A stretch of DNA of 53,840 nt from Acidobacteriota bacterium (GCA_021802985.1 JAJZQW010000008.1:1-53840); one strand, 5' to 3'; shown: positions 10,448 through 20,917, numbered from the stretch's first letter. Translations and numbers: made by a program. The notes: generated from the sequence alone by a model not told the origin.

Positions 10448-11559
10448 GGCTTCCCCTCGGGTTCACTGGAGAGACAGCAATTGGCGGTAGCCAGGTCCTC
10501 CGAGCTGTCCGAGTACCATCGGCGCTTGAGCCAGAGGGCCACGCTCACGAGGCCGATGAGGACGGGCACTTCCACCAGGGGCCCGATCACCGCTGCGAAG
10601 GCCGCGCCACTGGCGATGCCGAAGGTCGCCACGGCCACGGCGATGGCCAGCTCGAAGTTGTTGGAAGCCGCCGTAAAGCTCAAGGTGGCGCTCTGTGGAT
10701 AGGTGGCGCCGACCTTTTTCGACATCCAGAAGCTCACGAGGAACATCACCACGAAGTAGATCAGCAGCGGGAGCGCGATGCGCAAGACATCCAGCGGCAG
10801 CTTCACGATGGCATCGCCCTTCAGGCTGAACATGACGACGATGGTGAACAGCAGCGCGACGAGCGTGAGGGGGCTGATTTTCGGCACGAACATCCGGTGA
10901 TACCAGTCCAGGCCCTTGATCCGACCGAGAACGAAGCGGGTCAGGAAGCCCGCCAGGAACGGGATGCCGAGGTAGATGAAAACGCTCTCGGCGATCTGGC
11001 CGATGGTGATGTGGACCACGGCGCCCTGGAGGCCCAGCTTCGCGGGCAGCACCGTGGCGAAGAACCAGGCGTAGACGCTGAAGAAGAGCACCTGGAAGAT
11101 CGAATTGAAGGCCACCAGTCCCGCGCAATACTCGGTGTCGCCCTTCGCCAGGTCGTTCCACACGATGACCATGGCGATGCAGCGGGCCAGGCCGATGAGG
11201 ATGAGGCCGATCATGTAGTCCGGCTTGTCCCGCAGGAACAGCACGGCCAGCCCGAACATGAGCAGGGGACCGATCACCCAGTTCTGCACCAGCGACAGCG
11301 CCAGCACCTTCTTGTTCCGGAAGACGAGGTACAACTCCTCGTACTTCACCTTGGCCAGGGGTGGATACATCATCAGGATCAGGCCCGCGGCCAGGGGCAC
11401 GCTGGTGGTGCCCACATTCCAGGCATTGATGGCGCGGTTGAAACCGGGGACGGCAAAGCCCAGCAGCACCCCCAGCCCCATGGCCAGGAAGATCCAGAGG
11501 GTCAGGTAGCGGTCCAGGAAGGAGAGGCGCTTGAGCATGGTCCGGTCCTCGCTCATCAC
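10444..11559 (-). CDS. acr3: Arsenite efflux transporter, ACR3 family
   Basis: 371 aa, [39 protein letters not shown]; 4-nt overlap with arsC. Confidence 0.92.
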   Translation of the reverse strand: MMSEDRTMLKRLSFLDRYLTLWIFLAMGLGVLLGFAVPGFNRAINAWNVGTTSVPLAAGLILMMYPPLAKVKYEELYLVFRNKKVLALSLVQNWVIGPLLMFGLAVLFLRDKPDYMIGLILIGLARCIAMVIVWNDLAKGDTEYCAGLVAFNSIFQVLFFSVYAWFFATVLPAKLGLQGAVVHITIGQIAESVFIYLGIPFLAGFLTRFVLGRIKGLDWYHRMFVPKISPLTLVALLFTIVVMFSLKGDAIVKLPLDVLRIALPLLIYFVVMFLVSFWMSKKVGATYPQSATLSFTAASNNFELAIAVAVATFGIASGAAFAAVIGPLVEVPVLIGLVSVALWLKRRWYSDSSEDLATANCCLSSEPEGKP

Positions 11560-12392
11560 GGCCTCTGGGCGGCGATGATCATGCTGGCGATGTAGTCCGT
11601 AGGTCGGTCGGCCCCGGACAGGTGGCTGCCCACGCGCTCCGCCAGGGGATCGCCCTCGGGGAGCATGGCCTCCACGGCGCCCGCCTTGGACTCGAGGGTC
11701 AGGTCCACAAGGCCGGCGGCGGCCACCATGGCCTTCAGGTCCTCCACGAGGGCGGCCCCGGCGATGCAGCCCACGTGCGCCAGCACGTCCGCCCGGATTT
11801 CCTGAGGAAGCGGACGAAGCAGCACCATGTCCGAGATGGACACCCGGCCCCCGGGCCGCAGCACCCGGGCGATCTCCCGCCAGACGGCGGCCTGATCGGG
11901 GCTGAGGTTCAGCACGCAGTTCGAGATCACCACATCCACGGAGGCGTCCGGCAGGGGGATGGCCTCGATCTGGCCCAGGTGGAATTCGACGTTGTCCAGG
12001 CCCGTGCGGCGCCGGAAATCCGCGGCGTTCTGCCGGGCCCGAGCCACCATCTCCCGCGTCATGTCCAGGCCGATGGCCTTGCCCTCCGGACCCACCCGCT
12101 GGGCCGCGAGGAACACATCCAGCCCGGCCCCGGCGCCGAGGTCCAGCACCGTCTCGCCGGCCTGCAGTTCCGCCAGAGCCGTAGGATTGCCGCAGGAGAG
12201 GCCGAGGTTCGCGCCCTCCGGCAGGGTGGCCAGCTCGGCGTCGCTGTAGCCCACACCCAGGGCCACGGCCTCCGCGCCGGCCCCACCGCAGCAGGAGGAC
12301 TGGGGCCCGCAGCAGCCGCCCCGCACGGTGGCGATGGCCGAATAGGCCGAGCGGACGGCTTCGTGGATGGGATGGCTCGACAGCTCAGACAT
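11556..12392 (-). CDS. arsM: Arsenite S-adenosylmethionine methyltransferase
   Basis: [19 protein letters not shown] motif; conserved Cys contexts [24 protein letters not shown]; start assigned at [11 protein letters not shown]. Confidence 0.9.
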   Translation of the reverse strand: MSELSSHPIHEAVRSAYSAIATVRGGCCGPQSSCCGGAGAEAVALGVGYSDAELATLPEGANLGLSCGNPTALAELQAGETVLDLGAGAGLDVFLAAQRVGPEGKAIGLDMTREMVARARQNAADFRRRTGLDNVEFHLGQIEAIPLPDASVDVVISNCVLNLSPDQAAVWREIARVLRPGGRVSISDMVLLRPLPQEIRADVLAHVGCIAGAALVEDLKAMVAAAGLVDLTLESKAGAVEAMLPEGDPLAERVGSHLSGADRPTDYIASMIIAAQRP

Positions 12393-12786
12393 GGGCTTCT
12401 CCCTGGGTCGCGGGTTTCCGGGGAGGCGGCACGGCACAGCAGGCACGCAGATCCTGGTTCCGGGCCTGGAGGGCGGTGGCATGGTCGGCCTCCACAGCCG
12501 GATCTCCGGCCAATTCGGGCCAGAGGACGCCCAGCAGCGCCGTGGGGAAGGGCTCCGGCACCAGGGCGTAGTGCACCCAGCGGCCCACCTTGCGCTCGGA
12601 GACGAAGCCCGCCCGGCGGAGGTCCGAGAGGTGCTGGGAGATGGTCGAGGGGGCCAGGCCCACCACGTCGGTGATCTCGCAGACGCAGAGCTCCCCACCC
12701 CGCAGCATGGCCAGAATCCGCAGGCGCACGGGATGAGCCAGGGCCTTGAGACGGTCCACCAGGGGTGGCAGGGCTTGTTTCGTCAT
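12385..12786 (-). CDS. arsR: ArsR/SmtB-family transcriptional regulator
   Basis: LKALAHPVRLRILAMLRGGELCVCEITDVVGLAPSTISQHLSDLRRAGFV; ATG at 12786 with an upstream GGAG. Confidence 0.9.
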   Translation of the reverse strand: MTKQALPPLVDRLKALAHPVRLRILAMLRGGELCVCEITDVVGLAPSTISQHLSDLRRAGFVSERKVGRWVHYALVPEPFPTALLGVLWPELAGDPAVEADHATALQARNQDLRACCAVPPPRKPATQGEAHV

Positions 12787-12806
12787 TTCGTTATTCTCCG
12801 AAATGA
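12783..12806. promoter_or_regulatory. Inverted repeat overlapping arsR SD/start codon (candidate ArsR operator)
   Basis: TCATTTCG-ttattctc-CGAAATGA, perfect 8-bp arms. Confidence 0.5.
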
Positions 12807-12853
12807 GAATGTAACTGCCCTCTCCCACCTCCGCAAGGGGAAAAGATCGCGGG

Positions 12854-13264
12854 TCAGCCCTCGACGACGATCTCGGTGGTGATGGCCGCCGTCTTGCCGA
12901 GCATGGCGGAGACGCCGCAGTACTTCTCCTGGGAGAGCTGCACGGCGCGCTCCAGCTTGTCCGTGGGCAGGTTGTGGCCCTTGAACAGGTAGCGGACGTG
13001 GATGGCCGTGAAGACCTTCGGATGGTCCTCGGACTGGTCGGCGCTCACCTGGACCTCCAGGCCCTCGAAGGGCACCCGCATCTTCTCGAGGATGCTCACC
13101 ACGTCGATGCCCGTGCAGCCACCCAGGCCGGCCAGGAGCAGGCCCTTGGGCCTGGGTCCCTTCGTGGGGGCGCCCTCAGGGCCCGGCACATCGATGTGGA
13201 AGCGGTGGCCCTCCTGATCCACTTCGAAGGTCAGGCCGGATTCCCAGCGAACATTGGCTTCCAT
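12854..13264 (-). CDS. OsmC-family protein
   Basis: LLAGLGGCTGIDVVSILEKMR ... YCGVSAMLGKTAAITTEI. Confidence 0.88.
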   Translation of the reverse strand: MEANVRWESGLTFEVDQEGHRFHIDVPGPEGAPTKGPRPKGLLLAGLGGCTGIDVVSILEKMRVPFEGLEVQVSADQSEDHPKVFTAIHVRYLFKGHNLPTDKLERAVQLSQEKYCGVSAMLGKTAAITTEIVVEG

Positions 13265-13279
13265 GGGCGGCTCCAGAAT

Positions 13280-13629
13280 TCAGGAAAGGAGGGACTGGAT
13301 GCGGCGCCAGGAACCCAGGTTGTGGACGTCCTTGAAGCCCTTGCGCTTGAGGATGCCGACGGCGAAGCCGCTGCGGCTGCCGCTGTCGCAGCAGAGCAGC
13401 ACGGGCTTGGCAGGATCGAGTTCCTTCGACCGCTGTTCCAGCTGGTCCGCCGGAATGTTGATGGCCTTGGGGTGCCCGGCGCTGCGGAACTCTGCCTTCG
13501 TGCGGACATCCACGATCTGGGCGCCCCGTTCCAGCAGGGCCTTCACGTCGGTCGTGGAGACGGACCGCTTGCTCCAGAGCAGATAGCCGATGGCGGCCAC
13601 CGGCAGGAGGTAGATCCACGGGAAGTCCA

Positions 13630-13630
<1 letters not shown>
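13280..13630 (-). CDS. Rhodanese-like protein with N-terminal TM segment
   Basis: IVDVRTKAEFRSAGHPKAINIP ... LLCCDSGSRSGFAV; N-terminal FPWIYLLPVAAIGYLLW. Confidence 0.87.
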
Positions 13631-13953
<323 letters not shown>

Positions 13954-13965
13954 GGAAGCTCCGGA

Positions 13966-14256
13966 TCAGGAGAGGTCGGGATGGAAGGTCCAGGGGCCCA
14001 GATTGTGGGCGTCGTAGCCCTGGTGTTTGAGGTAGTTCACCGCCTGGAAGCTGCGGGCGCCGCTCTCGCAGCAGAGCAGCAGCGCGCGGTCCTTCGGGAG
14101 CCGTTCCTGGGCCAGGACCGGCAGCAGGTGGAGGGGAAGGTGGACGCTGCCCGGCGCATGGCCCCCCTGGAACTCGGGGGCCGATCGGACATCCACGACC
14201 AGCGCGCCCCCATCCAGGAGTTCCCGGGCCTGCTCGGGGTTGAGGAAGAAGCTCAT
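13966..14256 (-). CDS. Rhodanese-like protein
   Basis: VVDVRSAPEFQGGHAPGSVHLPL ... LLLCCESGARSFQAVNYLKHQGYDAHNLGPW. Confidence 0.87.
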   Translation of the reverse strand: MSFFLNPEQARELLDGGALVVDVRSAPEFQGGHAPGSVHLPLHLLPVLAQERLPKDRALLLCCESGARSFQAVNYLKHQGYDAHNLGPWTFHPDLS

Positions 14257-14263
14257 CCCCGCC

Positions 14264-14428
14264 CTACCTGACCGTGGCCCAGAGGAGGCCCATCACTGCG
14301 CCATAGACGATGGTGCGGAGCGGTGTGGCCGTCAGGGGGCAGGTCCCCGTGCTGCACCCCACCAGACGCTGGTAGGCGTAGCCCAGGGCCCCGCCGATGA
14401 CGAGGCCCAGGGCGATGCGGATGGCCAT
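14264..14428 (-). CDS. Small membrane protein, DUF6132-like
   Basis: MAIRIALGLVIGGALGYAYQRLVGCSTGTCPLTATPLRTIVYGAVMGLLWA. Confidence 0.65.
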   Translation of the reverse strand: MAIRIALGLVIGGALGYAYQRLVGCSTGTCPLTATPLRTIVYGAVMGLLWATVR

Positions 14429-14433
14429 GGCCT

Positions 14434-14655
14434 TCACTTCACCCCCGGTGCGCAGCAGGAGGCGGCCTGGTCCGGCACCCCGAACTTGCGGAGGATGCTC
14501 GACAGCAGGCACCAGTTGGTGAGCCCGCTCTGGAACAGGTTCGCGCCGACGAAGGCCGTGAGCCAGAGCCAGTTGTGACTGTAGAAGTGGGCCAGCGCCA
14601 GGCTCAGCAGAACAACGGTGCCGGCAAAGATGTGGACGATGCGGTCGACGGTCAT
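14434..14655 (-). CDS. Small membrane protein, DUF2892-like
   Basis: MTVDRIVHIFAGTVVLLSLALAHFYSHNWLWLTAFVGANLFQSGLTNWCLLSSILRKFGV, found as the tail of the 14434-16260 ORF. Confidence 0.75.
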   Translation of the reverse strand: MTVDRIVHIFAGTVVLLSLALAHFYSHNWLWLTAFVGANLFQSGLTNWCLLSSILRKFGVPDQAASCCAPGVK

Positions 14656-14663
14656 GGACTCTC

Positions 14664-17600
14664 CTATTCGTCGGTGTCGGGGTTCGAGGCTTCCCGCTGG
14701 AGCTGCGCGGCGCGGCCGCGGCGGGCGATCAGGTAGTAGAGGACAGGCACGGAGGGCACGGACAGCAGGGTGGCCGCCACGGACCCAGCCATGAGGCTGA
14801 TGGCCAGCCCCTGGAAGATGGGATCCGCCAGCATCACGAGGGAACCCACGATCACGGCGGCAGCGGTGAGCAGGATGGGCCGGAACCGGACCACGCCGGC
14901 CTCTTCCACGGCCAGGGCCAGGGGCATGCCCTCCCGCAGTTTCAGCTCGATGAAGTCCACCAGGATGATGCTGTTCCGGACGATGATGCCCGCCCCGGCG
15001 ATGAAGCCGATCATGCTGGTGGCCGTGAAGAAGGCCCCCGCCAACCCATGGGCCGGGATGATGCCGATGAGGCTGAGCGGGATGGGCACCAGGATCACCC
15101 AGGGAACCTCGAAGCTCTCGAACCAGCCGACCACCAGCACGAAGATCAGCACCAGCACCGCCGCGAAGGCCATGCCCAGGTCCCGGAAGACTTCGAGGGT
15201 GATGTGCCACTCGCCGTCCCACTTCATGATCAGGTTTTCGGTGTTCTCGGGATGGGCCAGGCCCAGCCGCACCACCTCGGCGCCACCGGTCCCCTTCATC
15301 GCGTCGATCTTCTTGTTGAGGGCCGCCAGGGCATAGACGGGACTTTCGATGGCTCCCGCCAAGTCCGAGAAGACATAGGTCACGGGCATCAGGTTCTCGT
15401 GGAAGATGGCCGCGTCCGCAGTGCCATCCTTCACGGTCACGAGCTGACTGACGGGCACCATGCCATGGGCGCCGGGAACGTTGATCTGGAGGATCTGTTC
15501 CAGCCGTTCCCGCTTGTCCGCCGGGAGCTGGATCACGACGGGCACGTGGTCGGCCCCCCGCAGCACATGGAAGTCGCCGGCCGTGTGGCCATAACCCGCC
15601 ATGTAGAGCGTCTGGATCACGTGGGCAGGGGCCACGCCGGCCAGGGCCGCCTTCTCCCGGTCCAGCACGAGGCTGATCTTGGGGCTGGTCGCATTCAGGG
15701 TGGAATCCACATCCACGATGCCGTCCACGGACTTGAAGGCCTTGAGGACCTCGCCGCCCAGGCGCTCGCGCTCGGCCTCGCTGGGCCCATAGATCTCGGC
15801 CACGATGGTGTCCATGACCGGCGGGCCGGGGGGGATCTCCACCAGCTTCATGCGGGCGCCGACGGGGTTCGTGATCTTCTCCAGCTCGGGGCGCAATCGG
15901 ACCACGATCTGGTGGCTCTGCTCCGTACGGTCGCCCTTGGGCACCAGGTTCACCTGGATATCCACCATTTCGGCGGCCTGCCGCAGGAAGCTGTGGCGGA
16001 CCATGCCCACGAAGGTGAAGGGCGCAGCGTCGCCGGCATAGACCTGGACATTGCGGACCGTGGGTTCCTTCATGAGACGGCGGGCCACGTCCTGGCCCAC
16101 CGCCAGGGAATCCTCCCTGGGCGTCCCCGCCGGAAGGTCGAGCTGGACCATGAACTCGGATTTGTTGTCGAAGGGCAGCATCTTGACCTTCACCACCCCG
16201 AAGCCCACGAGGGACAGGGAGGCCAGCAGGAGCAGTAACACGCTCCCGAAGAACGTCCACCGGACCTTCGGCTGATTCAGCAGGGCCCGGATGACCTTGC
16301 GGTAGAGTGCCGCGAATTTCGTGTCCGGGGCCACGTCCGGGTTGTCCGGGTGGTGGTGATGCGCATGGACTTCCGGCGCGGCCGTTTCAGGGGTGCCGGG
16401 ATGGAGGCCCGAGGGATCGGTCTCCGGAAGGTGGGCCTCTTTGCTGAACACCTTGAGGCTGGCCCAGGGACTGATGACGAAGGCGATCAGCAGGCTGAAG
16501 ATCATCGCCACGCTGGCGCCCACAGGGATGGGCCGCATGTAGGGGCCCATGAGGCCGCGGACGAACGCCATGGGCAGGATCGCCGCGATGACGGCGAAAG
16601 TGGCCAGGATGGTGGGGTTGCCCACTTCGTCCACCGCTTCCACCACGATGGTGGCGAAGCTCTTGGGGCGGCCCGGCAGGTGCATGTGCCGGTGGATGTT
16701 CTCCACCACCACGATGGCGTCGTCCACCAGGATGCCGATGGAGAAGATCAGCGCGAACAGGGTGACGCGGTTCAGCGTGTAGCCGAACAGGTAGGTGATG
16801 AGCAGCGTCAGCGAGAGGGTCACCGGCACGGCCACGCCCACCACCACGGCGCTCCGCCAGCCCATGGCCAGCAGGATCAGCACGATGACGCTGAGGGTGG
16901 CGATGAGCAGGTGCTCGATCAGCTCGTTGGACTTGTCGCCCGCCGTCTCGCCATAGTTGCGGGTGACGGTGACCTTCAGGTCGTGCGGAATGAGGTTGCC
17001 GCGCAGGGCATCCACCTTGGCCAGCACCTGCTCCGCCAGGGCAGTCGCGTTGGTGCCTGCCCGCTTGGAGAGGGCGATGCTCACCGCCTGCTCGAAGCCC
17101 GGGTTGGCGCGATCGGCATACAGCACCATGGGCGGCTCGGGTTCGGGCCCGTCCACGATCCGGGCCACGTCGCCCAGGTAGATGGGCTTCATGTCCCGGA
17201 TGCCCACCACGAGGCGGCGCAATTCGGAAGCCTGCAGCACAAAGCCCGTGGCTTCCAGTTCCGTGCGCTTGTCGCGGTCCACCAGGGCGCCCGCGGGCAG
17301 CTGGGCCTCGGCGGCCTGGAGGGCCGGCTGGAGCTCGGCGATGGACATGTTGAGCGAGCGGAGGCGTTCGATATCGGGCTCGATGCGGATTTGCCGGGGC
17401 GCCCCGCCGATGACCCGCACCTGGGCGGTGCTGGGCACATCGGCCAGTTCCCTCGCCACCTCGGAGCCCATGCGCCGCAGGGCGCCAGGGGTCTGGCCCT
17501 CTCCGTGCAGGGTGAGCACGAGGAAGGGCACGTCATCGATGGTCTGGAGCTTGATGATGGGCTTCATCGCCCCGGACGGCAGGATCTGCGGATTGGCCTT

Positions 17601-17963
17601 CAGCTCCTGGTACACCTTCACCAGGCTGGGCTCCTGGGGCTCGTTCACCTTGAAGCGGACGGTGATGAGCGCCATGCCGGGCATGCTCGTGCTGTAGAGG
17701 TATTCCACGCCGGGGATGCCCCAGAGGCGGCGCTCCAGGGGCGTGGTGACCTGGCTTTCGATCTCCTTGGGACTCGCGCCCGGGTAGGGCACGTAGAGAT
17801 CCACCATGGGCACGATGATCTGGGGTTCCTCCTCGCGGGGCGTGAGCACCACGGCAAGGACGCCCAGCATCAGCGAGGCCAGGACGATCAGGGGCGTCAG
17901 CTTGCTGCGCAGGAAGGTCTTGGCGAGCCTTCCGGCCAGTCCGAGCCTAGGTTCACTTGCCAT
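14664..17963 (-). CDS. RND-family efflux transporter permease subunit
   Basis: 1099 aa, two-fold polytopic RND architecture; DDAIVVVENIHRH, GAGIIVRNSIILVDFIEL; His-rich HAHHHHPDNPD in the central loop. Confidence 0.93.
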   Translation of the reverse strand: MASEPRLGLAGRLAKTFLRSKLTPLIVLASLMLGVLAVVLTPREEEPQIIVPMVDLYVPYPGASPKEIESQVTTPLERRLWGIPGVEYLYSTSMPGMALITVRFKVNEPQEPSLVKVYQELKANPQILPSGAMKPIIKLQTIDDVPFLVLTLHGEGQTPGALRRMGSEVARELADVPSTAQVRVIGGAPRQIRIEPDIERLRSLNMSIAELQPALQAAEAQLPAGALVDRDKRTELEATGFVLQASELRRLVVGIRDMKPIYLGDVARIVDGPEPEPPMVLYADRANPGFEQAVSIALSKRAGTNATALAEQVLAKVDALRGNLIPHDLKVTVTRNYGETAGDKSNELIEHLLIATLSVIVLILLAMGWRSAVVVGVAVPVTLSLTLLITYLFGYTLNRVTLFALIFSIGILVDDAIVVVENIHRHMHLPGRPKSFATIVVEAVDEVGNPTILATFAVIAAILPMAFVRGLMGPYMRPIPVGASVAMIFSLLIAFVISPWASLKVFSKEAHLPETDPSGLHPGTPETAAPEVHAHHHHPDNPDVAPDTKFAALYRKVIRALLNQPKVRWTFFGSVLLLLLASLSLVGFGVVKVKMLPFDNKSEFMVQLDLPAGTPREDSLAVGQDVARRLMKEPTVRNVQVYAGDAAPFTFVGMVRHSFLRQAAEMVDIQVNLVPKGDRTEQSHQIVVRLRPELEKITNPVGARMKLVEIPPGPPVMDTIVAEIYGPSEAERERLGGEVLKAFKSVDGIVDVDSTLNATSPKISLVLDREKAALAGVAPAHVIQTLYMAGYGHTAGDFHVLRGADHVPVVIQLPADKRERLEQILQINVPGAHGMVPVSQLVTVKDGTADAAIFHENLMPVTYVFSDLAGAIESPVYALAALNKKIDAMKGTGGAEVVRLGLAHPENTENLIMKWDGEWHITLEVFRDLGMAFAAVLVLIFVLVVGWFESFEVPWVILVPIPLSLIGIIPAHGLAGAFFTATSMIGFIAGAGIIVRNSIILVDFIELKLREGMPLALAVEEAGVVRFRPILLTAAAVIVGSLVMLADPIFQGLAISLMAGSVAATLLSVPSVPVLYYLIARRGRAAQLQREASNPDTDE

Positions 17964-18984
17964 GGCTCACCTCGCCCTGGCGGATGTCGATGGGCTGGCC
18001 ATCCTGCAGCGCACCGGGGTTGTCGATGACCTTTTCGCCGGCCTTCAGGCCCGCGCGCACCGAGGCCAGATCCCCGATGGTCTCGCCCAGGGACAGCCAG
18101 CGGAGCTCGGCCTGCCCGTCCTTGGCGACGAACACACCGGTCAGCTCGCCGCGCTGCACGAGCGCGCTCTTCGGCACGGTGAGGGTCTCCGTGGCCAGGC
18201 CGGGCACCAGGATGCGGGCGAAGGTGCCCTGGCGAAGGCCCTTCGGCTTGAGCACACGGGCGCGCAGGGTGCCCTTGTGGCTCCAGGGATCGCCTCCGGG
18301 AGCCAAGGCCGTGATCTGGGCCTCGCCCTTGGCACCGTCCACGGTGAAGGCCAGCTTGGAGCCCAGCTTCAGGCCCTTGGCCTCCCGCTCGGACACGGTG
18401 GCCACCAGTTCCTGCTCGCCTTCGCCCACCAGCTCCACCAGGGGCATGCCAGGCCCCACGAAATCGCCCTCGCTGACCTTGCGGGACTGCACCACACCGG
18501 AAAAGGGGGCGCGGATCTGGGTGTAGGCGATGTTGGCCTTCAGGGCCGTGACGCCCGCCTGGGCCTGGGCCACCTGAGCCTCGACCTGCTGCAGCTCGGC
18601 GATGGTGCTGGCCCTCTGGGCCTGGAGCGCCACGATGCGGCGGTGCTGGGCCTCGATGGTGGCCAGTCCCGTCTCGGCGGCCTTCAACTGGCCCTGGAGG
18701 TCCTGGTCATTGAGCGCCAGCAGGAGGGTGCCGGCGGACACGCGCTGGCCCTCCTGCACGAGCACGCGCGTGACCTGGGCGGCCATGCGGGTGGACATCA
18801 TGGCCGTCCGGGTGGACTGGAGGGTGGCGGCCACCCAGTCGCCCCCCTCGGGCGTGCCGGTGGCGGCCAGGGTCACGGCCACCCGGGGAAGGGTCTTGGC
18901 CTCGGGTCGGTCCGACCTCTGACCGCAGGCCAGGGTGCCAAAGAGCGCGCCGGACAGGGCCAGGGCGGTGAGGGTGGTCTTCAT
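17953..18984 (-). CDS. RND efflux periplasmic adaptor subunit (membrane fusion protein)
   Basis: Lipobox-like FGTLACG, coiled-coil hairpin region, YTQIRAPFSGVVQSRKVSEGDFV. Confidence 0.9.
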   Translation of the reverse strand: MKTTLTALALSGALFGTLACGQRSDRPEAKTLPRVAVTLAATGTPEGGDWVAATLQSTRTAMMSTRMAAQVTRVLVQEGQRVSAGTLLLALNDQDLQGQLKAAETGLATIEAQHRRIVALQAQRASTIAELQQVEAQVAQAQAGVTALKANIAYTQIRAPFSGVVQSRKVSEGDFVGPGMPLVELVGEGEQELVATVSEREAKGLKLGSKLAFTVDGAKGEAQITALAPGGDPWSHKGTLRARVLKPKGLRQGTFARILVPGLATETLTVPKSALVQRGELTGVFVAKDGQAELRWLSLGETIGDLASVRAGLKAGEKVIDNPGALQDGQPIDIRQGEVSHGK

Positions 18985-20306
18985 GGCTGGACTCCTTCGA
19001 TGGGGGTGCCGTTGGCCAAATCGAGGCTCGCGCGGCTCACGCGAAGTTCATAGAGGCTCTGGAGCATGAGGGTACGGGCGCCCTGGACGGCGGCCTCGGC
19101 ATCAAGCACATCGATCAGCGGGGCCAGGCCCTCCTTGTGGCGGGCCTCCCGCAGCCGCCTGGATTCCTCGGCGGCGGCCAGGGCGTCCTTGGCGGCGGCG
19201 TAGCGGGCCTCGGCGGCCTTGACGCCTTCGCTGGCCACGCGGACCTCGTGTTCCGCCTGCTGCTCCTTGAAGGACCGCATGTCCTTGGCGGCGCGTTCCT
19301 GGGCCCGGGCGGCGCGGGCCTTGGCCAGATCCGGCGCGGAGAACACCTTCCACTTCACGCCCACCCCGGCCCAGGTCCAGTTGCCCTTCTCGGACCAGGA
19401 GTGGTGCAGGGTCCCGGCGCCCAGTTCCAGCCCCACCTCGGGAAGGTTGTTGCCCCGGGCGGCCTTGGCACCCTCGCCTGCGGCCTTGGCCTGCAGGTCA
19501 GCGGCGATCAGATCACCGCGACGTCCGGCAGCCCCGGCCGGCGCAGCGGGAACTTGCTCTTTGGGCAGTTCGATGGGCGTGGCCAGGGTGCCCTCCACGG
19601 GCCCCGTGCCGGTCAGCAGCCCCAACCCCGAGCGCGCGGACCGGATCTGCATGATGACCTCCGCCTTCTGCGCGTCCACCTGGGCGTGGAAGGCCTTGAG
19701 GCGCAGGAGCTCGGATTCCAGCATGAGGCCCTGCTTCACGCGGGCCCCCACGAAGTCCTCCATGCCCTGCACCCAGGCCTCGGTGTCGCCCACCCACTTC
19801 AGGGCCTGCTCCGCCACCTCGGCGCCGAAGTAGGCCTGGACCACCGCCAGGGCCGTTTCCTGCTTCCGGCGTTCCTGGCTGGCCGCCTCGGCCTCCGCCA
19901 TGAACTCGCCGGCCCGGCGCGCTGCGGTGATGCGGCCGCCCGTGTAGAGCGGCTGCTGGAGCACCGCCGATCCGCCATAGGCGCCAATGGGATCCGGGTG
20001 GTTCAGGGTGAGGGGATTGAAGTCCGCCATCCCGATGCGCGCCTGGTTGAGCTTGATGCCGAAGGCCATCATGGGCTCGTCAGTACGCACCCCCTGGGCC
20101 TGCAAGGTGAGGGTGGGCAGCCGCAGATCGCGGTAGCCCTCGGCCTCCGCCTTCTTGCTGTCCACCATGGCCTGCCCGGCCTTCAGTCCGGCCTGGTCAA
20201 CCCAGGCCTTCCGGATGGCGTCGGTGACCGTGAGGCTGCCCTGGGCCCAGAGACCCGTTCCCGCCACCAGGAGCAAGCCAAGCCTTTGTATGACTTTAAT
20301 GGTCAT
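18981..20306 (-). CDS. TolC-family outer membrane efflux protein
   Basis: Signal peptide, long helical repeats, operon position after the adaptor gene (4-nt overlap). Confidence 0.88.
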   Translation of the reverse strand: MTIKVIQRLGLLLVAGTGLWAQGSLTVTDAIRKAWVDQAGLKAGQAMVDSKKAEAEGYRDLRLPTLTLQAQGVRTDEPMMAFGIKLNQARIGMADFNPLTLNHPDPIGAYGGSAVLQQPLYTGGRITAARRAGEFMAEAEAASQERRKQETALAVVQAYFGAEVAEQALKWVGDTEAWVQGMEDFVGARVKQGLMLESELLRLKAFHAQVDAQKAEVIMQIRSARSGLGLLTGTGPVEGTLATPIELPKEQVPAAPAGAAGRRGDLIAADLQAKAAGEGAKAARGNNLPEVGLELGAGTLHHSWSEKGNWTWAGVGVKWKVFSAPDLAKARAARAQERAAKDMRSFKEQQAEHEVRVASEGVKAAEARYAAAKDALAAAEESRRLREARHKEGLAPLIDVLDAEAAVQGARTLMLQSLYELRVSRASLDLANGTPIEGVQP

Positions 20307-20352
20307 AAAGGAATACTCCTACACAAAAAAAAGCAAATATCCATATAGTCTT

Positions 20353-20682
20353 CTATTTAAGAGCCTTATAGGTCATCTTGGCCCGATCGCTCACGTGGCC
20401 GCACACCAGATCGCACAGTTCCGACACCAGGGGCAGGACCGGCGTGAAGTAGACCGCATTGCCCTCGGGTTCGCGGTTCACGAGCCCCACGCGCACGAGG
20501 CAGGCCAGATGCTTGGAGGCGTTGGCCTGGGAGAGGCCGGCGGCCTCGGCCACCGAACCCTGGCTCAGCGGGCCCTTCGAATCGAGCAGCGAACGCAGGA
20601 TCTTCAGGCGGGACCCATCCCCCAGGGCACTGAAGAGGCCGCTCACTTCGTCGATCATCGGATTGCTGAGCTGATGATTCAT
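20353..20682 (-). CDS. ArsR/SmtB-family regulator of the RND/rhodanese block
   Basis: MNHQLSNPMIDEVSGLFSALGDGSRLKILRSLL...LSQANASKHLACLVRVGLV...LCDLVCGHV; first gene of the minus-strand run. Confidence 0.85.
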   Translation of the reverse strand: MNHQLSNPMIDEVSGLFSALGDGSRLKILRSLLDSKGPLSQGSVAEAAGLSQANASKHLACLVRVGLVNREPEGNAVYFTPVLPLVSELCDLVCGHVSDRAKMTYKALK

Positions 20683-20917
20683 ATTCAACTCCATGCACAA
20701 ATGATCATCCAGTTCCACTGCCGTGTCAATCCGAAAATCCCCGCCACGGGAAACTCTATACCCATCGGGGCATCAAGCAACCAGAGTTCCCATCCTGCTG
20801 GGGTCGGCTGGGATTATTTTGACCCCCGTCAACGTTCGCCACCGGCCCAGGCTTGCCGGACTGGGTCATCCCCTGATCGGGGCCCCGGCCTTGCTACGCT
20901 GGAGCCAGGAGGCCCCC

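Noticed and set aside
14434-16260. 608-aa minus-strand ORF as a single protein
   Set aside because: Only its last 73 codons (14434-14655, DUF2892-like) are credible; the rest is an alternative frame of the RND gene.
16350-18029. 559-aa plus-strand ORF
   Set aside because: Antisense shadow of the RND permease gene.
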